Shown in pieces: positions 28,653-34,311 of a stretch of 34,311 nucleotides of DNA; the stretch's first letter is position 1; every line of letters begins with the position of its first letter. The translations under genes were made by a program, and so were the position numbers. The stretch is from IMG/VR virus record IMGVR_UViG_3300031237_000021, positions 1 through 34,311 of that record, one strand, 5' to 3'. Below the pieces are notes generated by a model. That model ran no database searches. It worked only from the letters and a program-made list of their open reading frames with translations, and was not told the DNA's origin. Source of the DNA: a virus.

Positions 28653-29365
28653 GAGGCACCTACGGTTGGATGCGCACGCTCGTCCTCGCGGATAGTGGCC
28701 TCCCAGCAAGGCGAACACGCGACATGGCCGACGAGGTGCACGCGCTTCACCTGAGCCGACAACCTGTGCTGCGTACAACGGGCACGTGCGGCTGCGGCGA
28801 GCGGATGGCCGGAGCCGAAGTACGGCGGCGTGAAAACGCGGCCGATGCGGGCCGCACCGGATCCCCTCGTCGCCACCTGACGCGCCAGATCGTTCGCCGC
28901 ACCCAACGTCAGATCGCCGCCAGCGACCATGTCCCGCGCCTCGGGCGGCAGCAACAGAAGCCGCAGCGACTCCGACACGGTGCGCGCCGAGTAGCCCGTA
29001 CGCTGCGCGATCGCCGTCACCGACAGGTGCTGCCCGTCATGCAGCTGTCGGAACGCGGACGCGCGATCCAGCGGTGACAGCTGCTTGTGCATCGCCGCCG
29101 CGAGCGCGAGCGCGGTGTCAGGGCCCTCGTCGCCGGGCCTGATCGCCACACACGGCACCGCGTCACGGCCGGCGAGCCTGGCTGCCGCCAGCCTGCGATG
29201 GCCGTCGATCAGCATCCAGCCGCCACGGACCTGCGTGACCACGAGCGGCTGCAACAGACCCACCGCGCGGATCGACGCCGCAAGCTCGGTGACGTCACCG
29301 ACGTCGCGGCGCGGATTACGCGGGTTCGGCCGGATCTCCGAAACCGGGATCGATGGAACGCTCAC
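28649..29365 (-). CDS. ParB-like DNA-binding protein 1 (238 aa)
   Basis: A 238-residue ParB/Spo0J-type protein. The GTG at 29365 overlaps the previous stop (GTGA); an earlier GTG at 29374 is possible. The N-terminal domain has IPVSEIRPNPRNPRRDVGD, LQPLVV and WMLIDGHRRLAAARLAG with the GHRR box (the CTP-binding region in true ParBs), then an HTH (LSVTAIAQRTGYSARTVSES). The C-terminus has CTQHRL and CSPCW, a likely zinc site instead of a ParB dimer domain. No ParA is encoded, so partition is unlikely; a regulatory or nuclease-like role is more plausible. Confidence 0.85.
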   Translation of the reverse strand: MSVPSIPVSEIRPNPRNPRRDVGDVTELAASIRAVGLLQPLVVTQVRGGWMLIDGHRRLAAARLAGRDAVPCVAIRPGDEGPDTALALAAAMHKQLSPLDRASAFRQLHDGQHLSVTAIAQRTGYSARTVSESLRLLLLPPEARDMVAGGDLTLGAANDLARQVATRGSGAARIGRVFTPPYFGSGHPLAAAARARCTQHRLSAQVKRVHLVGHVACSPCWEATIREDERAHPTVGAS

Positions 29366-29631
29366 GACCAGCACCCCCGAGCCCGGCCGGCGCGGTCCTC
29401 GAGCAGGAACGCGGCCGCCAGGTAGTCAGCCGCGAGCGCGGCGCTCGACGGCGAGGCGTTCGAAGCCGCGTGCCAGTACGACGACTCGCGGCGGCACCGG
29501 GCCGCGGCACCCCGGATCGCGTCAGCGCCGCGGGCGCCATGACCGGCCCGGTCGAACCCGACCAGCGCGTGCTGCTGGGCCAACAGCACCGCCGCCAGGC
29601 GCCGCGGACGGAACGACGTCGGCCGGCTCAC
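29362..29631 (-). CDS. hypothetical protein between the two ParB genes (89 aa)
   Basis: An 89-residue protein coupled at both ends (ATGA start at 29631, GTGA stop). Helical, Ala/Arg rich, with RRLAAVLLAQQHALVGFDRA and WHAASNASPSSAALAADYLA. No domain recognised. Placement between two ParB-like genes suggests a partner function, which is only an inference. Confidence 0.7.
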   Translation of the reverse strand: MSRPTSFRPRRLAAVLLAQQHALVGFDRAGHGARGADAIRGAAARCRRESSYWHAASNASPSSAALAADYLAAAFLLEDRAGRARGCWS

Positions 29632-31217
29632 GGCTCCTCGCCGTCCTCGCCGAGATCGGCGTCCGCGTCGTAGAAGTCATCCTCGTCGTCGCCGGTGCCC
29701 TCGACGGCGCCCTCCTCCTCGACGGGCGGGCGCATGGCCTCGGCCTCGTCGGTCGAGACCTGGTAGCCGAGCCGCTCCAGCAGGAGGTAGTAGGCCACCG
29801 TGCGCGGCGCCGCGTAGTTGGGCCAGTGCCAGGTGGTGGGCGCAAGCTCCGCCTCCTCCGCGAGCACCGCGAGCGCCAGCAGGGCCTGGTCGAACTTCGC
29901 GTAGCTGATCGCGTCCCGAACGGCCAGCTCGATCATGGCCTCGACGTCCGCCTTCGGGTCGGCCTCGGTGGCCGCGGTCTCGATCTGCGTGGCGTCGATG
30001 CCGAACCAGGAGCGCAGCTGCCCCTCGTCGGCGTACGCCGGCTGGTCCTCGTACGCGTCGACCAGGTGCCGTCGCGCGACGAACAGCGCCAGGTCCTCGA
30101 CCTGCGCGAGCGTGAGGCGGCGCTTCTTGAGGCCCTCGAGGAAGGCGGTGCGCAACACGGTGAACCGCTCGTGCCGCTCCGCGGCCGCGGCAGCCGCAGC
30201 GCGCTCCTCCGCGAGCTGCCGCTGACGCTCCGGGTCGACCGCCGGTGCAGCCGCCGTCGGGGACTCGTCCTCGTCGGTAAGCGGCCGGAACGTGTGCAGG
30301 TAGTCGTCGTAGCCGGTGCGGCTGACCGCGAACGTCCAGCCCGCGTCGGCGCCGGCCGTCTTCTCGATGAAGTTCTTCACGCCGCCGCTGTTCAGGCCGC
30401 CCTGCAGCTCGTAGCGGTTCACGTAGTCGACCCGCAGCATGCCCTCCGGAGAGGTCCAGTAGGGACTGCCGGCGGTCTCGATCTTCTTCGCGCCGGCGGC
30501 CTCCAGCTGCGCCACGAGGTGCTCGATCGTGGTCTGGACCCGGCGCTTCCTGACGGCCTTCTCGAGCTCGTTGTCGAAGTCCTTCGAGCCGAGCAGCCCG
30601 GCCAGCAGCCCGGCCAGCTCCGGGTCGTCGTCGAAGTCGTTCAGCCGGTCAGCCTGCGCCAGGGTCGCCTGTCCGTTGTGGAGCTTCTCTCGGGCCTTCT
30701 CCGGCAGTCCGACGAGCCGCAGCCGGCGCCGCACCGTCGACTCCGACCGACCCGTCTCGCGGGCGATCGCGTCCGGCAGCAGACCAAGATCGAGCAGCCC
30801 CTGGTAGCCGTCGGCCTCCTCGATGACCGTCAGATCGGCGCGCTGCACGTTCTCGATCAGCATCAGCTCGAGCTGCTGCGCCGGCGACAACGCCTCGTCG
30901 ACGATCGCCGGCACCGCCGGCAGGCCCGCAAGCGCGGCGGCCGCGGCGCGGCGATGACCGATGACAGTGCGGAAGGAGCCGGTGCGGCCGGGGTTGGGCA
31001 CCACGGTGAGCGGCTGGCGGATCCCGGAGACCCTGATCGAGTCCGCGAGCTCGACCAGGTCGCCGAGGTCGCGGCGGGGGTTCTGCGGGTGCGGCTCGAG
31101 CTGGTCGAGCGGGATCTCGACGAGCCGCGGCAGCGCGCCGGTCAGCTCGTCCAGCGCCGGCGACGCCGGCGAGGCCTCGGGCACCGGCACCCCGGCCCGC
31201 TTCGTCCGGGTGGCCAT
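29628..31217 (-). CDS. ParB-like DNA-binding protein 2 (529 aa)
   Basis: A 529-residue protein, much longer than classic ParB. The ATG at 31217 overlaps the previous stop (TGATG). Residues about 25-110 are the ParB N-domain (LVEIPLDQLEPHPQNPRRDL, FRTVIGHRRAAAAALAG with the GHRR box), about 110-200 the HTH region (MLIENVQRADLTVIEEADGY, then RSESTVRRRLRLVGLPEKAR). The large C-terminal part has a coiled coil (ERQRQLAEERAAAAAAAERH) and ends in an Asp/Glu-rich tail. Such long ParB-like proteins occur in actinophages and integrative elements. No ParA gene is present. Confidence 0.87.
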   Translation of the reverse strand: MATRTKRAGVPVPEASPASPALDELTGALPRLVEIPLDQLEPHPQNPRRDLGDLVELADSIRVSGIRQPLTVVPNPGRTGSFRTVIGHRRAAAAALAGLPAVPAIVDEALSPAQQLELMLIENVQRADLTVIEEADGYQGLLDLGLLPDAIARETGRSESTVRRRLRLVGLPEKAREKLHNGQATLAQADRLNDFDDDPELAGLLAGLLGSKDFDNELEKAVRKRRVQTTIEHLVAQLEAAGAKKIETAGSPYWTSPEGMLRVDYVNRYELQGGLNSGGVKNFIEKTAGADAGWTFAVSRTGYDDYLHTFRPLTDEDESPTAAAPAVDPERQRQLAEERAAAAAAAERHERFTVLRTAFLEGLKKRRLTLAQVEDLALFVARRHLVDAYEDQPAYADEGQLRSWFGIDATQIETAATEADPKADVEAMIELAVRDAISYAKFDQALLALAVLAEEAELAPTTWHWPNYAAPRTVAYYLLLERLGYQVSTDEAEAMRPPVEEEGAVEGTGDDEDDFYDADADLGEDGEEP

Positions 31218-31708
31218 CACGCCGCCACCCCAACCGCGAGCGCGGTGGCGCACGGCCAGTGCGAGGCGGCGCCGTAGCCGTTGTCCGCGACGGATTCGCC
31301 GTCGTCGTACTCCCAGGCGACGTGCATGCAGTGCTCGCACAGGCGGAACTCGTACGGCACCGGCTTCTCGGTGGGCTCGCCGTCGTCGAATGGGTGCGAG
31401 TTCCAGTGCTCGTCGACGTCCGTCTGGGCCGCCTCGCGGCTCGGCCACAGCCGCTCGTCGGTGTACCCGATCCAGAAGACCACCGGCCTGTGCAGCTCGA
31501 GGACGGCGTCGATCTGCCCGTGCTGGGCCGCCACCGCCTCGAGGAGCTGCTCGCGGGATGCGATGAGCCGGGTCAGGTCCGCGGCCTCATCGGCCTCGTG
31601 GCTGGTCGCGCCGGCGGGGATGTCGCCGAGCGCCTCGGCGATGCGCCAGCCGAGGGTGTTCAGCAGGATCGAGTGCTCACGGAATCGCTCAAGGTCGGTG
31701 TCGGTCAC
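31217..31708 (-). CDS. hypothetical protein (163 aa)
   Basis: A 163-residue protein with GTG start at 31708 and only a weak ribosome site; it is coupled downstream to ParB 2 by TGATG. The N-terminal half is helical (ERFREHSILLNTLGWRIAEA), and the C-terminal half contains VPYEFRLCEHCMHVAWEYDD with a Cys-x2-Cys and a His, possibly zinc-binding. No family recognised. Confidence 0.7.
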   Translation of the reverse strand: MTDTDLERFREHSILLNTLGWRIAEALGDIPAGATSHEADEAADLTRLIASREQLLEAVAAQHGQIDAVLELHRPVVFWIGYTDERLWPSREAAQTDVDEHWNSHPFDDGEPTEKPVPYEFRLCEHCMHVAWEYDDGESVADNGYGAASHWPCATALAVGVAA

Positions 31709-31757
31709 GAGGGGGTCCGTTCTGCTCGCCGTCGGAGGCGGGCGGTCGGTGTCGGGG

Positions 31758-32015
31758 TCAGTCGGGGAGGGTGTCGTCGTTGGCCTGCCGCATCGCCGTG
31801 TCGCGAGGCGGGCGGCCCTTGTGCCAGCCGAGGCGGCGCAGATACTCGCGGCGGGCCCGCTCCGCCTCCGCGAGCGCCTGCCGGCGGGCCTGCTCGGTGA
31901 CGGCGTCGGCGCGGCACTGCGGGCACCAGTACTGCCCGTCCGGCATGCGTCCGGCGCGGCCGCCGTGCCGGCACGTGACCGGGGTCAGCAGGTCGTCGAC
32001 GGGGCTGCGCTTCAC
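31758..32015 (-). CDS. small zinc-binding protein (85 aa)
   Basis: An 85-residue protein, ATG at 32015 overlapping the previous stop (ATGA). CRHGG and YWCPQCRAD form a Cys/His zinc site near the N-terminus, followed by a long basic helix (EQARRQALAEAERARREYLR). Typical of small actinophage early proteins that may bind nucleic acid. Function unknown. The 49-bp gap downstream holds nothing I can name. Confidence 0.72.
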   Translation of the reverse strand: MKRSPVDDLLTPVTCRHGGRAGRMPDGQYWCPQCRADAVTEQARRQALAEAERARREYLRRLGWHKGRPPRDTAMRQANDDTLPD

Positions 32016-32326
32016 GGGGACACCCCCGGTGGGGCGTGCACGGCACGGTCGAACGCCGCGTCGATCAGCCGCAACGCAACCCGGGCGCGCAGCAGCTGCT
32101 CCCAGCCGATCGGGCGACGCCAGGTCGCCATCGTCAGGTGCAGCTCGAGGAGGAACGCCTCACCGATCGACCGCCACGTGTCCGGGGCCGCCTGGGCGAG
32201 GACCGCCTGCGCGAGCCCCTCCGCATGGTCGTAGAAGCGGGACACCCCGAGCAGCGGGGAGTTCACGGCCAGGACAGCACGCCAGTCACTGGTCAGCTGG
32301 CCGATGTCCACCAGCGGCCCGCTCAC
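32012..32326 (-). CDS. hypothetical protein (104 aa)
   Basis: A 104-residue mostly helical protein. The GTG at 32326 overlaps the previous stop (GTGA). Features are GVSRFYDHAEGLAQAVLAQA, TWRSIGEAFLLELHLTMATW and RARVALRLIDAAFDRAV. No catalytic motif or known domain is visible. Coupled on both sides in the early operon. Confidence 0.7.
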   Translation of the reverse strand: MSGPLVDIGQLTSDWRAVLAVNSPLLGVSRFYDHAEGLAQAVLAQAAPDTWRSIGEAFLLELHLTMATWRRPIGWEQLLRARVALRLIDAAFDRAVHAPPGVSP

Positions 32327-32805
32327 CAGGCACCACCACGACGACGGCGGCGGTACGCGAGACGGTGGACCCGCTCACGCCAGGTCAGCAGCACCTCCAC
32401 CGCGAGCGCCAACCCGGCCACAGCCATGCAGACCCGCACGATCCAGTCACCGAGAGGATCCGGCTCCGCCGACGGCGCCCACCACTCGACGAGGACCACG
32501 CCGAGCAGCCCGCCCAAGCCGATCCCGGCCAGCACACCCGTCACCCACGCCAGGCGCCCCGGACGCTCATGCTGGCGACCACGAGCCGCGTCCCACAACC
32601 CCGGCGACAACACCGGGACCGGGACCGAGGCCGGGGCCGGCAGCTCGCCCGGGGCGGCCAGCAGCCGCAGGTCCGCCAGATCCCGGTCCGAGTACTCCGG
32701 ACGCAGCTGCCCGGCCGGAGCCGTCGGCGTCGACGCGATGATGCCCAGCACCCGATCCACGTCACCGTCGAACCCGCCGCCGGCCGGGGGCGTCGGGGCG
32801 TTCAT
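32323..32805 (-). CDS. two-TM membrane protein (160 aa), early operon
   Basis: A 160-residue protein, ATG at 32805 overlapping the previous stop (ATGA). The N-terminal 80 residues are soluble and Pro/Ala rich (EYSDRDLADLRLLAAPGELP), followed by two membrane segments (about 86-106 and 122-142) and a basic tail with RRRRRGG. As an early-expressed membrane protein it is a candidate for superinfection exclusion or modification of host physiology; this is inferred from timing and topology only. Confidence 0.72.
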   Translation of the reverse strand: MNAPTPPAGGGFDGDVDRVLGIIASTPTAPAGQLRPEYSDRDLADLRLLAAPGELPAPASVPVPVLSPGLWDAARGRQHERPGRLAWVTGVLAGIGLGGLLGVVLVEWWAPSAEPDPLGDWIVRVCMAVAGLALAVEVLLTWRERVHRLAYRRRRRGGAW

Positions 32806-33110
32806 CGCCGGCCCCGCTCGTCGAGCATCCCCAGCAGCACCTCGACGTCCGAGCCCTCATACCCGGACGGCAACTCGACGGCGAGCGACTCGGGAACGCG
32901 AGGGGAGAGCGGCGCCGGGCGCAGGACACGTTCATCACAGGCGGGAAGACGAGCGCCCGAACGGCCTTCGCTGGACCCATGCGTCCGGACGTTGACGCCC
33001 GACGCCACAAGAAGACCCTGCTCGACGACCCGCACGCCGCGCCGGGACCGGCGGTGCACCGCACGAAGCTCGTCGAATAGGGAGTACGGGAGACCATGAC
33101 GCGCGCTCAC
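32802..33110 (-). CDS. hypothetical protein (102 aa)
   Basis: A 102-residue protein. The GTG at 33110 overlaps the previous stop (GTGA) and the stop overlaps the next ATG. It is basic in the first half (DELRAVHRRSRRGVRVVEQG) with an acidic, helical end (GYEGSDVEVLLGMLDERG). No known domain. Coupling is the main support. Confidence 0.66.
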   Translation of the reverse strand: MSARHGLPYSLFDELRAVHRRSRRGVRVVEQGLLVASGVNVRTHGSSEGRSGARLPACDERVLRPAPLSPRVPESLAVELPSGYEGSDVEVLLGMLDERGRR

Positions 33111-33376
33111 CGGGCACGCTCCTCAGGCCGAGTCGCAACCAACTCACGCCACGCCTCGTCGACCAACCGACGCAGCACCGGGTGCAGCCCCGGCCACAAC
33201 GACGCGCATCGCGAGCACGCCACCACGAACGCGGCCGCATCAGCCTCACCGAGCCCGGGGGACACGTGCAGGAACCGGCCACGCTCAGCCCGCCACGAGG
33301 CGAAGCGCACGACGCGGCCACACAGACGGCACTCGTCACCATCACGCAGACGAACCTCGACCGCCAGCGCGCTCAC
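33107..33376 (-). CDS. degenerate HNH-like zinc protein (89 aa)
   Basis: An 89-residue protein. The GTG at 33376 overlaps the cro-like stop (GTGA). It aligns well with the HNH unit of the replication protein at 21909-22985: VEVRLRDGDECRLCG versus LRVRMRDGDACRYCG, and FVVACSRCAS versus SVVACGACNS. The catalytic Asp-His (DH) is replaced by LH and the Asn by Ala, so zinc cysteines remain but cleavage is unlikely. It may have become a DNA-binding or regulatory protein. It is the second gene from the leftward switch promoter. Confidence 0.75.
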   Translation of the reverse strand: MSALAVEVRLRDGDECRLCGRVVRFASWRAERGRFLHVSPGLGEADAAAFVVACSRCASLWPGLHPVLRRLVDEAWRELVATRPEERAR

Positions 33377-33621
33377 GACGCACTCCGCGCTGGCTCGACG
33401 ATCTCGAGGATGTCCACGTCGAGGGCGCGAGCGACAGCCGCGAGCTCGTCGACGTCCCACGCCGCGTCACCGATGAGACGCCGCGAGATGCTCGACTGTG
33501 ACCGGCCCAGCCGACGAGCGAGCTCGGCGCCGGTGATGCGCTGGACTGCGAGTCGAGCCCGCAGGCCGCTAGAGATCGCGGCCGATGCTTCGCCTACCCG
33601 CTCAATGGGTGCCTGAGACAT
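33373..33621 (-). CDS. Cro-like XRE regulator
   Basis: An 82-residue XRE-type HTH protein, first gene leftward from the switch. The start at 33621 is preferred because TATGGT lies 7 bases upstream, giving a leaderless message; ATGs at 33642 and 33633 are alternatives. The HTH is ITGAELARRLGRSQSSISRR, about half identical with the divergent repressor over 60 residues, so the two arose by duplication and probably share operators. By position it should favour lytic growth by repressing the repressor promoter, as Cro does. It starts the long early operon. Confidence 0.85.
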   Translation of the reverse strand: MSQAPIERVGEASAAISSGLRARLAVQRITGAELARRLGRSQSSISRRLIGDAAWDVDELAAVARALDVDILEIVEPARSAS

Positions 33622-33628
33622 GGCCGCG

Positions 33629-33658
33629 ACCATATGCGCCACGTGGGTATCCGCGCAA
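33629..33658 (-). promoter_or_regulatory. early leftward promoter (cro)
   Basis: On the minus strand TTGCGC (33658-33653), an 18-base spacer and TATGGT (33634-33629) precede the ATG at 33621 by 7 bases. The start point would be at or next to the A of ATG, i.e. a leaderless mRNA, common in actinobacteria. This mirrors the repressor promoter on the other strand. Confidence 0.62.
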
Positions 33659-33722
33659 GGGGCACTATCGGCGTGTCGTGGTTGTGCGCCTCAGGGGTCG
33701 CATGAGTCACCCGCTAGGTGGG

Positions 33723-33751
33723 TTGCACGAGCGCCAGGCGGGCGCTAGCGT
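33723..33751 (+). promoter_or_regulatory. repressor promoter (rightward)
   Basis: TTGCAC (33723-33728), a 17-base spacer and TAGCGT (33746-33751), then 7 bases to the ATG at 33759, which again predicts a leaderless transcript. It would drive the repressor and the coupled small genes. Both hexamers fit the actinobacterial housekeeping sigma consensus well. Confidence 0.68.
33730..33746. promoter_or_regulatory. candidate operator, perfect 6-5-6 inverted repeat
   Basis: AGCGCC (33730-33735), AGGCG, GGCGCT (33741-33746) is a perfect inverted repeat between the -35 and -10 of the repressor promoter. A dimeric HTH protein bound here would block that promoter, so it is a natural site for the Cro-like protein or for autoregulation. 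No perfect second copy was found in the switch region. Confidence 0.5.
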
Positions 33752-33758
33752 GGCGGGC

Positions 33759-34187
33759 ATGTCAGTCGACCGAGTGATCCCGATGCCGAGCCGTCAAGGC
33801 CTGACGGCCATCGTCTCGACGGCACTGCGAGGCATCCTCGCTGAACGCCGCATCACGGGCGTCTCGCTCGCGAGCCACGTGGGCATGTCGCAGTCGAAGA
33901 TGTCCCGGCGGCTGACGGGCGAGTTCCCGTTTGACACCGACGAGCTCGAGCGCGTGCTCGGCGCTCTGGAGATCAGCCTCGCGGATTTGCTGGCGCGGGC
34001 ATCCAACGTCACCGCGCCGGTCGGCCCCAGGCCGCCGACGCCGACCGCCGGCGAGGGCATCGACCGGCGGCTGCGCCTGGTGGTGCGCCCGACTGGACTC
34101 GAACCAGCGGCCTTCTGCTCCGAAGCCCGACAGTCCGCTCCCTGGCCGTGGCCCGCGAGCGCGCCCGACGAGGAGCAGGCGGCATGA
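33759..34187 (+). CDS. immunity repressor, viral (long) form, contains attP
   Basis: A 142-residue XRE-type repressor. The ATG at 33759 lies 7 bases from a good -10; upstream in-frame ATGs fall before the promoter. The HTH is at 33-55 (TGVSLASHVGMSQSKMSRRL), a helical dimer region follows to about 82, then a linker. Residues 108-122 are encoded by the tRNA-like attP core (VRPTGLEPAAF, the familiar translation of an antisense tRNA), and the tail ends in DEEQAA, similar to ssrA-type degrons. Integration would replace this tail by host-encoded residues. BPs-type phages do the same: the long form is unstable and the shortened form establishes immunity. The cro-like paralogue is divergent. Confidence 0.87.
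   Translation: MSVDRVIPMPSRQGLTAIVSTALRGILAERRITGVSLASHVGMSQSKMSRRLTGEFPFDTDELERVLGALEISLADLLARASNVTAPVGPRPPTPTAGEGIDRRLRLVVRPTGLEPAAFCSEARQSAPWPWPASAPDEEQAA
34081..34125 (-). other. attP: attP core: 3' half of a tRNA-Arg gene
   Basis: On the minus strand this is the 3' part of a tRNA: anticodon loop CTTCGGA (anticodon TCG, Arg), 3' anticodon arm GCAGA, T arm GCTGG-TTCGAGT-CCAGT, acceptor strand CGGGCGC, discriminator A and CCA. The 5' half is missing: the bases before the loop (TCGGG) do not pair with GCAGA. A 45-bp partial tRNA in a phage with a tyrosine integrase is the usual attP core, able to rebuild the host tRNA after integration. Confidence 0.87.
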
Positions 34188-34311
34188 GCGAGCGCACCGA
34201 CGCAGCACTCGGCTGCGCCACCGACCTGCAGATGCTGCACGACTACGTCGTCGAGCTGGACGACGCCCTCGCCGCCGGGGACGAACGGCGCGCCGCCTGC
34301 GCAGTGGCGAC
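34184..34311 (+). CDS. hypothetical protein, 5' part of the gene that spans the circle junction
   Basis: The ATG at 34184 overlaps the repressor stop (ATGA). The frame continues at base 3 of the window and ends at 245, giving 81 residues in all, starting MSERTDAALGCATDLQMLHD. Described with the entry at 1-245. In this window the 5' part also appears without its first base at positions 1-127. Confidence 0.75.
   Translation, partial: MSERTDAALGCATDLQMLHDYVVELDDALAAGDERRAACAVA
34185..34311. repeat. terminal direct repeat, right copy (circular junction)
   Basis: Identical over all 127 bases to positions 1-127; see that entry. Features in this copy should be counted once. Confidence 0.93.

Noticed and set aside
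29085-31277. 730-codon open frame on the plus strand
   Set aside because: Antisense to the two ParB-like genes; no domain, no ribosome site, low-complexity composition.
34081-34125. Complete tRNA gene
   Set aside because: Only the anticodon loop to CCA is present; the preceding bases do not pair with the anticodon arm and no D arm or 5' acceptor strand is found. It is an attP core, not a phage tRNA.
1-34311. CRISPR array, insertion sequence, reverse transcriptase or serine recombinase
   Set aside because: No regularly spaced repeat series, transposase-like or YADD/RT motifs and no serine-recombinase N-terminal motif were seen on either strand.

Overview
This window is one complete, circular or circularly permuted genome of a temperate tailed phage (siphovirus type) of a high-GC actinobacterium. 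The first 127 bases are repeated exactly as the last 127 bases, so the unit length is 34,184 bp, and one gene (start 34184, stop 245) runs across the join. Very high G+C, GTG starts, chains of 4-base ATGA/GTGA overlaps between genes, TTGnnn/TAnnnT promoters and a Ltp-type lipoprotein all point to Actinobacteria. The host genus cannot be read from the sequence.

Layout. A short rightward arm (33.76 kb through the join to 2.34 kb) carries an XRE-type repressor, three small genes, a tyrosine integrase and a Ltp-family superinfection-exclusion lipoprotein. Everything else reads leftward. From 33.6 to 20.4 kb runs a long early operon: a Cro-like regulator, many small zinc-binding or unknown proteins, two ParB-like proteins, an HTH protein, RusA, a DUF4326 protein, an HNH-containing probable replication protein and an HNH endonuclease next to the terminase. 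Terminators lie at about 20.9 and 20.39 kb. From 20.2 to 4.6 kb runs the late block in canonical order: TerS, TerL, portal, prohead protease, HK97 capsid, head-tail connector genes, major tail protein, tail assembly chaperones with a -1 frameshift, tape measure, minor tail proteins and a tail-tip/fibre protein. The lysis genes (M15-type endolysin, two small membrane proteins, holin) end at 2.42 kb, meeting the lipoprotein gene at a bidirectional terminator.

Two systems stand out. (1) The lysogeny switch looks like integration-dependent immunity as known from mycobacteriophages BPs, Brujita and Charlie. The 3' half of a host tRNA-Arg gene (the attP core, 34081-34125) lies inside the 3' part of the repressor gene. 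Integration would therefore cut the last 20-35 residues off the repressor, including an -AA C-terminus like an ssrA tag; the small integrase also ends in -AA. Divergent, apparently leaderless promoters for repressor and Cro flank a perfect 6-5-6 inverted repeat. (2) The tail-tip gene (4575-5159, minus) converges with an orphan, startless ORF (4082-4555, plus) that codes for an alternative tail-fibre C-terminal domain. The two share an in-frame, inverted linker motif, the geometry of a Mu-type invertible receptor-binding segment. No dedicated invertase is present, so this may be an active inversion system or a frozen inversion.
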